Assembly: GCA_947497485.1 (NCBI GenBank)
Contig: CANMHB010000010.1
Location: 62,001-126,000, forward strand
Length of the DNA stretch: 64,000 nt
DNA from: Flavobacteriales bacterium
GTDB lineage: Bacteria; Bacteroidota; Bacteroidia; Flavobacteriales_D; Crocinitomicaceae
Reading direction: 5' to 3'
Made by a program: the position numbers and the translations under genes. Below, piece by piece: positions 54,641-63,273 of this stretch (positions within the stretch are counted from its first letter, which is position 1; each line of letters opens with the position of its first letter). A model generated the notes under the pieces. It was not told the DNA's origin. It ran no database searches and was given only the letters and a program-made list of their open reading frames with translations.

Positions 54641-55609
54641 ATGAAATCTAGACAGGAAAAAATCAAGTTATTTATTTTATTATCCCAAGCCATAGGACTA
54701 TTGGTAACGTTGCTTTGCAGCTTTATTGGATCACTTTATATTTTCGATGGAGAATGGTTGTATGCTTTTCCAATTAGCATCATTTTCGTTGTAGCGATGT
54801 ATTACCTCGTGATATTTTTCTGTAAAGAAAAAGAAAATAGAAGAAAAAAAGGATACCCCCCTATTTTCTACTACTTATTTGGTCTATATGCTGTTATGAG
54901 TATTTTACTTTCCTTTTTGGTGCTTCATTTTTACAACGTAGAGTTTAATGAAAAAGAAGAGATTCAAAAAATCGGAACAACTAAATTACAAGGCATCGAA
55001 CAAATTTATCGGACGTATGACAATCAATCTGAAGCTTTTTTAGAACGTCTCGAAACGGACATTAATAAACAAATAACCGCTTATAAAAATTTTCCACAAA
55101 ACAAATTATTTATTGAAACATCGCTTCAAGTTTGTCCTTACAATTTAGATCGAACTTCTATTAATACATTAGCGGGATCTGCAAATGTTTCTGCTTCGAT
55201 AAAAGAAAATATTGCCATTCGAAAACAAGGGTTTTTAAATAACAAACAAAAAGCTCTAAAAAACGAAAGCAGTTTAAATGTCGGATCTTATGAAGCTTAT
55301 TTGTCGGACCAAAAAAATGTAATTGAAGGTTGGGATCGATTCAATATCGGGAAAAGTTTGCGAGACTTAAACGAGCGTATATCTTCTGATTATTCATCTT
55401 TAAACGACTATTTAACACAGAAAAGTTGTAATAATTATTCAATACAATTCGATACTCAAAATTATTTAGCCGAAACACTTATGGACAAACCCTTTGATTT
55501 AGCCTCAAAACACATGGGGCCAGGAACCCTTGTTGTATTGCTTCTTTTTCAACTCTTAATATTACTTCCTTATTTTTTAACAAAAGGAAAAATGTATGGT
55601 TTAAACTAA
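54641..55609 (+). CDS. Four-segment membrane protein of unknown function
   Basis: A 322-residue protein with three N-terminal membrane helices (LFILLSQAIGLLVTLLCSFIGSLYIF, YAFPISIIFVVAMYYLVIFFC and YYLFGLYAVMSILLSFLVLHFY) and one near the C-terminus (LVVLLLFQLLILLPYFL). Between them is a 190-residue, mostly helical region on one side of the membrane (KIGTTKLQGIEQIYRTYDNQSEAFLERLET). It has no recognisable motif. The helical loop could be a stalk or sensor. The gene begins the second block of the cluster, after the palindrome, and precedes the GTPase gene by 16 bases. Confidence 0.7.
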   Translation: MKSRQEKIKLFILLSQAIGLLVTLLCSFIGSLYIFDGEWLYAFPISIIFVVAMYYLVIFFCKEKENRRKKGYPPIFYYLFGLYAVMSILLSFLVLHFYNVEFNEKEEIQKIGTTKLQGIEQIYRTYDNQSEAFLERLETDINKQITAYKNFPQNKLFIETSLQVCPYNLDRTSINTLAGSANVSASIKENIAIRKQGFLNNKQKALKNESSLNVGSYEAYLSDQKNVIEGWDRFNIGKSLRDLNERISSDYSSLNDYLTQKSCNNYSIQFDTQNYLAETLMDKPFDLASKHMGPGTLVVLLLFQLLILLPYFLTKGKMYGLN

Positions 55610-55625
55610 AATATTTAATTAATTT

Positions 55626-57026
55626 ATGTGTAACGCTAGTCCTCTTCAAAATACTATATTAAGTTCAATTAATTCATATTCGATTACAGATCTTGAAAAC
55701 TTTTTAAAGTTGCATAACTTTGAACTAAGTTGTTTCTTAAAATTCGATATTCAACCAGAAAAATTAAATTCAATTGACATTGAATTAATCAAAAAACATG
55801 TTTCTCAAGAAAACATTTCTCAAGAAAAATTAAAAGAAAGAGGAATGACACAAGCGAAACTAGATGAAATTTTTGGTCCGGTTGGTGTAACTTGCCCTCA
55901 ATGTCAAAAGAAATTTGCGACTGAAGATGAATTCAATGCATTTAAACAATATTGTACAATTTGTAACGATGTGCCACCGCCGACACAGCCGCCACCGCCA
56001 TCAAGCAACTATGATTTAATCATAAACAATGACCCACTAGCAAGTGCAAAAGAAATACGTAAATGGCTTTCAAAGGGAGAAATCACTAAAGAAGGGTTAA
56101 TAAGTGCATGTGGATTAAGTCCTCAACTAGCAGAACGACTTGCTGGTTTCTACTCGGGTGAAATGAAGGAGCAAGATGTTTCAAATCTACCGCCTTTGAA
56201 ATCCGATAGAACCGATTTTTATTTTTTAGGAATGCCCGCTGCAGGAAAATCATGTCTAGTAGCAAGTTTACTGTCATATTGGGAACATATTGGAATTTAC
56301 AACCCGGATGTCTCAAATCCTCGAAGTTTAGAGTATACTAGCGTATTATTAGAGCCATTTGACTTAGGATATCTTCCAGATCGGACTGATTCAGGATTTA
56401 TCGATTATATTAATGGGGAATTACAAGTTCGAATTAAAGGAAGTGGTATTTGGGGTAAGGGTGAAACAACTCGACATATTCCAGTAAACATTATAGATAT
56501 GGCTGGTGAAGCCTGGAGATTAGCTGCTGAAAATGGAACCGGATTGCCTCAACATCGGAAATACTTAGATAATGAAAATGAAAAGGCAATTCTAATCGTT
56601 ATTGATTGCTCAGATCCCGAAAGTACGAAGAAACAATGCCGAAATATCGTTCGTGTATTTAATTATTTCACCGAGTGGGGTATTTGGGAAAACACAGCAT
56701 CAGTTGCCGTAGTTATCACCAAAGCAGATATGCTAACTGATTCCCCTGATTATCATGCCTTAAAAGTTGCTGCGGAAAACTTCTATAACAGCCCATCATG
56801 CATTAATCTTAAAAATCGAATTGATGAATTATCAAGAAAACATCGTTTTGAGTTATCTGTAATTCCTTATTCTATTGGAGCTTGTCGTTTTGGACAAATA
56901 CTATTAAATGCTTCTTTTGAAACGAATCGACTGATGGGAGAATCTACAAAGAATCTTACTGATTGGATTTTGGAAAATACAGGGGGAAATAATGGTGGAG
57001 GATTTGGTGGTATTTTTTCTAATTAA
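55626..57026 (+). CDS. Zinc-ribbon TRAFAC-type GTPase
   Basis: A 466-residue protein. A zinc ribbon, C90-x2-C93 and C110-x2-C113 (GVTCPQCQKKF, YCTICND), follows a helical start and precedes a proline-rich bend (PPPTQPPPP). A helical linker (SAKEIRKWLSKGEITKEG, about 140-190) leads to a GTPase core: G1 FLGMPAAGKSCLVASLL (G202-S209), G3 NIIDMAGEAW (D291), and G4 ITKAD (365-368). The sequence ends in a glycine/asparagine tail. The proteins were not assigned to a named family. Layout and motifs are like the bacterial GTPases that pair with large effector partners. It should switch the partner encoded 6 bases downstream. Confidence 0.8.
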   Translation: MCNASPLQNTILSSINSYSITDLENFLKLHNFELSCFLKFDIQPEKLNSIDIELIKKHVSQENISQEKLKERGMTQAKLDEIFGPVGVTCPQCQKKFATEDEFNAFKQYCTICNDVPPPTQPPPPSSNYDLIINNDPLASAKEIRKWLSKGEITKEGLISACGLSPQLAERLAGFYSGEMKEQDVSNLPPLKSDRTDFYFLGMPAAGKSCLVASLLSYWEHIGIYNPDVSNPRSLEYTSVLLEPFDLGYLPDRTDSGFIDYINGELQVRIKGSGIWGKGETTRHIPVNIIDMAGEAWRLAAENGTGLPQHRKYLDNENEKAILIVIDCSDPESTKKQCRNIVRVFNYFTEWGIWENTASVAVVITKADMLTDSPDYHALKVAAENFYNSPSCINLKNRIDELSRKHRFELSVIPYSIGACRFGQILLNASFETNRLMGESTKNLTDWILENTGGNNGGGFGGIFSN

Positions 57027-57032
57027 TTTTTG

Positions 57033-59339
57033 ATGGAAAATATAGATTTATGTATTTGGGGTTGCCGTGATGGTTTTGAAGTTATTCATTCTGAAAATGA
57101 ATCATGGAAAAACTATCTTATAGCTAATAGTTTAGATCTAGACGGTAAAATGCAAAAACTCATCAATTCACTTGATGAGTTTTACATGCTCAATAAAAAC
57201 AATGGCAACCAAGTAATTTCCTATGTTGTTCCAAGTATCGATAAAGGTTTTAGAGACACCTATATGGTAATAAGTTTAATTTGCAAACAAAACATATCTT
57301 ATGGCTCAAAACTTTTTGATGTATTACATAAAATCTGGGAAATTTACAAAAGAGATAACTTTAAAGGTAAGCACTTGACCTCAAATGAATTTGATATTAC
57401 AGAAATTAAAAGTTTCATTAATAGTATAAATTCTGATCCACTTAATAAATTTTATCAGTTAGCCAATTGTACAATCAAAATTGATGATTTAAATCTTTTT
57501 AAAAATGAATTAGGAAGATTCAAGGGTGATGCTGTTTATCTGATTAATCTCAATACAGAACAAGCTGGAATTAATAAACTGCCCCCTAGCATAAAGTTAT
57601 TGACGGATTTAATTTCTAAAGGTGTTCCACTTCCCGAAATAGATGAATTTAGAGTTTTACTTAAACAGAAACAAAATTTCGATCGCGCAAAGGATTTATT
57701 TAAACGTTTTCAGTCGAATTTAACTCAACAAGAAATAATTGACTTTTCTAGGTGGAGCAGCGATATTACAAATGGTTTAGATTTAAAAAAGCTTATTGAT
57801 TTAGTTTCAAAACATGCTTTATCTGAAGAAGAAAAAGCATTCATTCAACATCACGACAAAAATAATACTCCAGCTTTCTTATCACTTACTGCAAATCAAA
57901 TTGAATTGCTCCGAAAAAAAATAACAATTACGGGCGAAATCGACATTACTCTAATAGAGCAAATTAAAAAAGCCATTGATGATGCAGAGCGGTCAAATTG
58001 GGCTGACAATCCAAAGGAATGGGAAGATTTAATGTTGTCAAAACCGGGGATTAAAGATAAACTTGATAGAAAATACATAGACAATCTTATTTATTGGAGA
58101 AAGCAATTTAACGAAAAGGAGGAAAAAAACACAAAAGCGGAACTTGAACATTGGTATGAAACACTTAAAAATTCGAAGCCTGATACAATTAGTAAAAATT
58201 TAGAGGATTGGAAAGTGAAAATTACATCCTTGTCGCATCGTATACTTTCCCTTCAAAATACCGATTTTTCACATAAACTTACATCAAGTAAAGAATATAT
58301 TTACATTTCATCCAAGGAATGGGAACCTAAAATTCGAAAACCTAATTTCAAAATAATTATTCCAATCATAGTCGTGGGTTTATTGGTAGGCCTTTATTTC
58401 TTGAATAAAGAAAGGAATGCAGAGAAAGTAGATCCAGCAAAATTAGACGCTGACAATGATGGTATATTAGATGAAATAGATCAAGATAAAAATACTGTCT
58501 GGCTTGCAGATACCACAAAATATCAGGTAAGAAAATTTGTTACCGCTAATGGAATAATTGATGCAGCCAAAACCAAAAAATTATGCGACTGCTGGGAATT
58601 CCCTGATACAAACGATCGCAAAATTCTAAAATGCAAGGATAATTTGAATTGGTTTGTGGTAAATGGCAAGCTCTATGAGTTTCGAAGTAATGGACCTGCT
58701 GATGGAAAGTTCTATAAAAGCGATACAGAATTTGTGAAATCTGGAGATGATGATGAAATTGAAAAGGAACATAAAAAATTATTTCCAGACTTTTATAATA
58801 CTGGACCCACAGTCGAAGATCCCACAGTCGAAGAAGTTCCCGAAGATGTTGATTTGAATAAAAAAGTTACAATTAGCTACAATGGAAAGAAATACAAGAT
58901 TAAACAAGGTGTTCTGACAAAAGAAGGCATTTACTTTAATAACTCAAATTATCGATTTTTAAACAATAAATGGGAACTTCAAAGTAATCCACCGAATGGC
59001 ACTTGGAGTAATCCAAGAGACGGAGATATTAATTATTTACTTAATAAAATTGCCAAGGAAATAACTGAGAAAAAAGATGTAGTTAAAAAAGAAGAAGAAA
59101 AGAAACCTGAAGCTAAAAAAGAAGTCAAGGAAAAAGACGATAAAAAAGTTGATGACAGTCCAGGGAACTCAACGCTAGAAGATCTTTATTGGATTGAATT
59201 AAGTGAAAAAACAGAAAATCAATTACTTGCGAAAGAAAGCGATATAAGGCTTGCATTAAGGGACCCTCAAAAAGCCCCAAAATCAGATGCTGGCATAGCT
59301 GCAAGAAAAGCGGTTAAGAAAAAATTGAGAATAAATTGA
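57033..59339 (+). CDS. Membrane-anchored GTPase partner with duplicated outer domain
   Basis: A 768-residue single-pass protein; the ATG at 57033 is taken, and a TTG precedes it directly. Residues 1-440 are cytosolic and helical. The opening IDLCIWGCRDGFEVIHSENESW and SYVVPSIDKGFRDTYMVISL faintly resemble a longin-like GTPase-associated domain, an uncertain guess. The membrane helix is IIIPIIVVGLLVGLYFL (about 441-460). Outside comes DADNDGILDEIDQD, a calcium-loop motif, then a cysteine pair (LCDCWEF, ILKCKD), a strand-rich domain and a Lys/Glu-rich stretch. Its last 250 residues are about 85% alike to those of the next gene. Confidence 0.72.
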   Translation: MENIDLCIWGCRDGFEVIHSENESWKNYLIANSLDLDGKMQKLINSLDEFYMLNKNNGNQVISYVVPSIDKGFRDTYMVISLICKQNISYGSKLFDVLHKIWEIYKRDNFKGKHLTSNEFDITEIKSFINSINSDPLNKFYQLANCTIKIDDLNLFKNELGRFKGDAVYLINLNTEQAGINKLPPSIKLLTDLISKGVPLPEIDEFRVLLKQKQNFDRAKDLFKRFQSNLTQQEIIDFSRWSSDITNGLDLKKLIDLVSKHALSEEEKAFIQHHDKNNTPAFLSLTANQIELLRKKITITGEIDITLIEQIKKAIDDAERSNWADNPKEWEDLMLSKPGIKDKLDRKYIDNLIYWRKQFNEKEEKNTKAELEHWYETLKNSKPDTISKNLEDWKVKITSLSHRILSLQNTDFSHKLTSSKEYIYISSKEWEPKIRKPNFKIIIPIIVVGLLVGLYFLNKERNAEKVDPAKLDADNDGILDEIDQDKNTVWLADTTKYQVRKFVTANGIIDAAKTKKLCDCWEFPDTNDRKILKCKDNLNWFVVNGKLYEFRSNGPADGKFYKSDTEFVKSGDDDEIEKEHKKLFPDFYNTGPTVEDPTVEEVPEDVDLNKKVTISYNGKKYKIKQGVLTKEGIYFNNSNYRFLNNKWELQSNPPNGTWSNPRDGDINYLLNKIAKEITEKKDVVKKEEEKKPEAKKEVKEKDDKKVDDSPGNSTLEDLYWIELSEKTENQLLAKESDIRLALRDPQKAPKSDAGIAARKAVKKKLRIN

Positions 59340-60176
59340 AACAAACTTGGATTATATTGATTTTTTTAACTTTTGGCTTTGGGATGCTTTATTTGCTCTT
59401 GAAGCCACCAGTGAATGATCCCATTATTCTAGACGCAGACAATGATGGAATATTGGATGAAATAGATCAAGAAAAAAATACTGTCTGGCTTGCAGATACC
59501 ACAAAATATCAGGTAAGAAAATTTGTTACCGCTAATGGAATAATTGACGCAGTCAAAACCCAAAAGTTATGCGATTGTTGGGAATTTCCAGAAGAAAACA
59601 GCCGTAAAATTCTAAATTGCAAGGATAATTTAAAGTGGTTTGTGGTAAATGGCAAGCTCTATGAGTTTCGAAGCGATGAAGTCCGTTACGGAAGGTTCTA
59701 TAAAAGTGCTTCAGAAAGTGTGAAATCCGGAGATGATGATGAAATTGAACTGGAACATAAAAAATTATTTCCAGACTTTTATAACACTGAACCCACAGTC
59801 GAAGAAGTTCCCGAAGATGTTGATTTGAATAAAATAGTTACGATTAGCTACAATGGAAAGAAATACAAGATTAAACAAGGTGTTCTGACAAACGAAGGCA
59901 TTTACTTTAATAACTCAAATTATCGATTTTTAAATAATAAATGGGAAATTCAAAACAATCCTCCGAATGGCCTTTGGAGTAATCCAAGACACGGAGATAT
60001 TAATTTCTTACTTTATAAAATTGCAAAGGAAATAACTGAGAAAAAAGATGTAGTTAAAAAAGGAGAAGAAAAGAAACCTGAAACTAAAAAAGAAGGCAAG
60101 GAAATAGACAATATAAAAGTTGATGACAGTCCAGGGAACTCATCACTTGAAGATCTTTATTGGATTGAATTAAGTA
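58446..60176 (+). repeat. Tandem duplication of the outer-domain coding segment
   Basis: Unit 1 (58446-59205, end of the large protein) and unit 2 (59432-60176, most of the next protein) are highly similar at the DNA level, including long identical runs around GATACCACAAAATATCAGG. Offsets are 986 bases at the start and 971 at the end; the 15-base difference equals one missing DPTVE repeat. The high identity means a recent event or ongoing gene conversion. Confidence 0.85.
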
Positions 60177-60304
60177 AATTATCTGATGAAGAGCTAATGG
60201 CTAGAAGATACCAAATAAACGCGATAGAAAGTGAAAAGATGCCGAAATCAAATAATGGTAAAAAAGCAAGAAGAGAGGTATTAAAAAGAATTAGAATTTT
60301 ATAA
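59336..60304 (+). CDS. Single-pass protein carrying a duplicate of the outer domain
   Basis: A 322-residue protein that starts at a TTG overlapping the previous TGA (TTGA), so translation is coupled. A membrane helix (WIILIFLTFGFGMLYLLLK) precedes the same outer region as the upstream gene: DADNDGILDEIDQE, KTVWLADTTKYQVRKFVTANGI type sequence, LCDCWEFPEE, GKKYKIKQGVLTNEGIYFNN and PGNSSLEDLYWIEL. It lacks the 440-residue cytosolic domain. Differences are mainly substitutions; a five-residue unit (DPTVE) is present only upstream. It may be an independent envelope subunit made from a copied domain. Confidence 0.75.
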   Translation: MKQTWIILIFLTFGFGMLYLLLKPPVNDPIILDADNDGILDEIDQEKNTVWLADTTKYQVRKFVTANGIIDAVKTQKLCDCWEFPEENSRKILNCKDNLKWFVVNGKLYEFRSDEVRYGRFYKSASESVKSGDDDEIELEHKKLFPDFYNTEPTVEEVPEDVDLNKIVTISYNGKKYKIKQGVLTNEGIYFNNSNYRFLNNKWEIQNNPPNGLWSNPRHGDINFLLYKIAKEITEKKDVVKKGEEKKPETKKEGKEIDNIKVDDSPGNSSLEDLYWIELSKLSDEELMARRYQINAIESEKMPKSNNGKKARREVLKRIRIL

Positions 60305-60306
60305 AA

Positions 60307-61041
60307 ATGAAAAAACATTACATTATTATAGGGATTGTGCTCGTTTCGGCCTTATTTTTTATCCCTGAAATCATCAAGAAATTGAGTGGAGGAACTACAG
60401 TATCTCGAACGGAAGAAACCCCAACAGAAACCAACCTGAATGAGCGTATCGAGAAGCTAGGCCAAAACCCATGGAGCAGAACGGATTATGATGTTTTGGC
60501 TACTGAAATAACGGGTTACTTTTCCGATCAACAAATCAATTCATCTCAACGCGATGATTACTATTTTAATTTGAACATAAACATGCAAAAGGCACTTGCC
60601 TTGAGTTTCAAAAATGCACTATCCAATTGTTTTTCATCAAGTATTACTGAGATAAAAAAAGCGTCTGATACCATTAAACAACCAATTCAGGAGTTATTAA
60701 ATCAAAAAAGGATTTATCAGAATTACAAACGAGCACTTGATTATAAAAACAACTTAAATACATTCTTAGCAGGAAAATATAGCGATCAAGGAGCTAGTAG
60801 TTTGAAGAATGCATACCAGCAAGCCTGCGATGGTCAATCATTTCAAAATTGCGCCAAAATTCAAAACCTAAAAAATGAAATTGCACAAAAACTCGCAAAA
60901 TTTCAAAGTTTTCATACAGATTATTACATTAAGATGCCCGAAAAGGATCCTGATATTGACTATTATCTTGATAATCCTTCTCCAATGTCCGAATTAAAAA
61001 GTCATTCATATTATTACAAAGATTTTCTCTCACGTCAATAA
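60307..61041 (+). CDS. Single-pass protein with helical periplasmic part
   Basis: A 244-residue protein with an N-terminal membrane segment (HYIIIGIVLVSALFFIPEIIKKL) and an otherwise helical, mostly soluble body (LGQNPWSRTDYDVLATEITGYF, ALALSFKNALSNCFSSSITEIK, KIQNLKNEIAQKLAKFQSF). I do not recognise the family. A pair of cysteines (SNCFSS, QACDGQSFQNCAK) may form a disulfide. It is 2 bases after the duplicated-domain gene and 11 before a secreted coiled-coil gene, so it is part of the same transcript. Confidence 0.7.
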   Translation: MKKHYIIIGIVLVSALFFIPEIIKKLSGGTTVSRTEETPTETNLNERIEKLGQNPWSRTDYDVLATEITGYFSDQQINSSQRDDYYFNLNINMQKALALSFKNALSNCFSSSITEIKKASDTIKQPIQELLNQKRIYQNYKRALDYKNNLNTFLAGKYSDQGASSLKNAYQQACDGQSFQNCAKIQNLKNEIAQKLAKFQSFHTDYYIKMPEKDPDIDYYLDNPSPMSELKSHSYYYKDFLSRQ

Positions 61042-61052
61042 ACTTATTTGTT

Positions 61053-62030
61053 ATGAAAAAGCACCTTATCTTATTTTCAACATTTGTAACTATTAGTCTA
61101 TATGGAATTAGTCAAGATACCGCAAATGTCGTTATTTCGGAAAACACATTAGTTAGTCCAATTTTTAAAGAAGGGATTGCAAATGATCAAATAGAAACGA
61201 ACAAGAAACCAAAGGATAGCGTTCTTTTGAAACTTCAGATAATTGAGAATATGATTAAAAATTTGAAGCAAAATTTAATAGATACTTTAACTACATCTTT
61301 AAAAAGTCTTCCGAACATGGTCAATCAAGAGCATTTCGATGAAGTCAATCGATTGAATAATGAAATTTTAAGTTTAAAGAATGTAAATGGCTCAATAGAA
61401 GCTGAAAAAAACAAGCTTATACTTGAAAAGCTTAATGCAGAAAGTAAACTCAATACCCAGAAAAATGAATATGAAAAAGAGATTTCAGCTTTAAAAACGG
61501 AAAAAGCCAAAGCAGAAAGCGAAAAGAATTCAGCGACTGCATCGAAAGTTTTAGAGTGGGAAGCATATACTAGAAGTTACTTTAAAAACGAAAAATTCAT
61601 TAGTGACGATTTGTATAATAAATTAAAAATACAAGTTTCAACAAATAGTTTTCTTAAATCAGATTTAGATAGTTTTCAAATTCAATCCAAGCGTTTGACA
61701 GCTACTGAGGATTTTTTATTTGCAGGAAAGGGAGATTTTAAAAGTGTTTATAAAGCATTTAAGAATAAAATAGACAATACGAAATACCCAAAACAAGCAA
61801 ATTCCCAAAAGGAGCTTCAACCAATGTTTGACTTATTTTTAATTTTTGCTGATGGTTTATATGAAAAATTGGAGGTTATTAAAGGATCAAATACCGAAGC
61901 ATTGCGCACCGATGAATTGAAAAAATGGAGGTATCACGACCTAGCGATTAACTTTCCTTATTTAAGAGATATTATTCAAAAGAATTACAAAAAACACACC
62001 CCTTTAAATTTTGACCCAAAAAACCCATGA
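61053..62030 (+). CDS. Secreted coiled-coil protein
   Basis: A 325-residue exported protein with a signal peptide (HLILFSTFVTISLYGISQ). A long coiled coil (about 95-170, for example EAEKNKLILEKLNAESKLNTQ and EYEKEISALKTEKAKAESE) is followed by a helical C-terminal domain (FAGKGDFKSVYKAFKNKID, QPMFDLFLIFADGLYEKLEVI). It may be a periplasmic stalk or spacer. The family is unknown. Its ATGA stop overlaps the next start by 4 bases, indicating coupled translation. Confidence 0.72.
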   Translation: MKKHLILFSTFVTISLYGISQDTANVVISENTLVSPIFKEGIANDQIETNKKPKDSVLLKLQIIENMIKNLKQNLIDTLTTSLKSLPNMVNQEHFDEVNRLNNEILSLKNVNGSIEAEKNKLILEKLNAESKLNTQKNEYEKEISALKTEKAKAESEKNSATASKVLEWEAYTRSYFKNEKFISDDLYNKLKIQVSTNSFLKSDLDSFQIQSKRLTATEDFLFAGKGDFKSVYKAFKNKIDNTKYPKQANSQKELQPMFDLFLIFADGLYEKLEVIKGSNTEALRTDELKKWRYHDLAINFPYLRDIIQKNYKKHTPLNFDPKNP

Positions 62031-62749
62031 AAAAACGCTTACCTACCTTAGTAGTTTTTGGTGGTGCCTTGTTGGCGGGGTTGTTTATCTTTTTATGGCC
62101 CTATCTTTTCCCGCCTCAAAAAGCGCTGGATAGTGATAAGGATGGTTATCCGGATAAAATAGATAAATGCCCAAAAGAGTTTTCAAAAACTAATAATGGA
62201 TGTCTGCCTCCTCCACAAAAAACCGGAGTCGACAACGATAAAGATGGCCGATTAGCCGGGTTTCAAAAAGATACTTCTTTACAGGATGATGATGACAATG
62301 ACCCGTGTAATCCAAATATCAATTGTATGCTTTGTGATGAAGACGATGATAAATTAACAAGGGAAGAAGAGATCAAAAAAGGAAGTAATCCTAAGTTGAA
62401 AGACTCAGATGCCGACGGGGTAAATGATTTCTTTGATGTTTGTGCAAATACACCGGGTTTCACTGAGAAAAAAGGATGTCCGATTAAACTAAATGTTAAT
62501 TTGTCTAAATCTAAAAACACCATCTACTGGAATCCGGAAATTACAAAGTATGCCATAAATCTAGAATTGGATATAATTTCTTTAAATTATACATTAGATG
62601 TAACTGGTCAGTCGCAAATTTCATTGAATTTAAAAAATATTGCTGGCTATACGCGAGGAATTGAATATCCAGTAAAACTTAAAATAACATTTCGTGATCC
62701 TGACAAAATCAATATTACGGATAGTGAAATGAAGGCATTTGTGTTATAA
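62027..62749 (+). CDS. Single-pass protein with thrombospondin type 3 calcium repeats
   Basis: A 240-residue protein with an N-terminal membrane helix (LVVFGGALLAGLFIFLWPYLF) and several Asp-rich calcium loops of the thrombospondin type 3 sort: DSDKDGYPDKIDKCP, DNDKDGRLAGF, DDDDNDPCNPN, DEDDDKLTREEE, and DSDADGVNDFFDVC. A beta-rich C-terminal region (YAINLELDIISLNYTLDVTGQ) follows. Such repeats bind calcium and stiffen surface proteins. It fits the outside end of the cluster. Start and stop of neighbours overlap or abut (4 bases, 2 bases). Confidence 0.85.
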   Translation: MKKRLPTLVVFGGALLAGLFIFLWPYLFPPQKALDSDKDGYPDKIDKCPKEFSKTNNGCLPPPQKTGVDNDKDGRLAGFQKDTSLQDDDDNDPCNPNINCMLCDEDDDKLTREEEIKKGSNPKLKDSDADGVNDFFDVCANTPGFTEKKGCPIKLNVNLSKSKNTIYWNPEITKYAINLELDIISLNYTLDVTGQSQISLNLKNIAGYTRGIEYPVKLKITFRDPDKINITDSEMKAFVL

Positions 62750-62751
62750 TC

Positions 62752-63273
62752 ATGGAATTAAAAATTTTTTCAATTTTATTTGTTTTATTCATAAACATAA
62801 AACCAACCATAGCACAGGTTAGTGATTGTAGTATTGGTGCGATAAAAGATCAGTTGGATAATTTTTTAAAAGTTAATAATAGTAACAAATACATTAAAAA
62901 TTCAGGATCTAATGTATTTTATATTGTAAATCCAAATGTTTCAGACACCAATTTATATGATATTATTTTCAATAAGATAAATTGGACTTGTCTAAATGAA
63001 ATAACTGTTCAGTTGTTTTTTGCAAATACTGAAAAAAAAGTTTATAGCCGCACGCATTCAAAAGAGCAATTAGAAAATTTATACCTATCCAATTATTCGA
63101 ATCACCCTGAAAATTTAATAATAAGACTTGACTTTGAAAAAAATCGAGAACTCGTAATTAATGATGAAAATGAAGGTTTTTTTTATCGTTTGAAATTGAT
63201 TCATAATGGAAAAACGATTTATGGAGAATCGCCTAAGGATATAAAATTAAAGTTTGGCACACCTAGCGAATGA
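62752..63273 (+). CDS. Secreted protein of unknown function
   Basis: A 173-residue protein with a signal peptide (IFSILFVLFINIKPTIAQ). The mature part is a small beta/alpha domain with one early cysteine (SDCSIGAIKDQLDNFLK, WTCLNEITVQLFFANTEKK, NEGFFYRLKLIHNGKTIYGE). I do not recognise it. It starts 2 bases after the calcium-repeat gene, and its stop overlaps the start of the following lipoprotein gene, so it belongs to the cluster. Confidence 0.7.
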   Translation: MELKIFSILFVLFINIKPTIAQVSDCSIGAIKDQLDNFLKVNNSNKYIKNSGSNVFYIVNPNVSDTNLYDIIFNKINWTCLNEITVQLFFANTEKKVYSRTHSKEQLENLYLSNYSNHPENLIIRLDFEKNRELVINDENEGFFYRLKLIHNGKTIYGESPKDIKLKFGTPSE

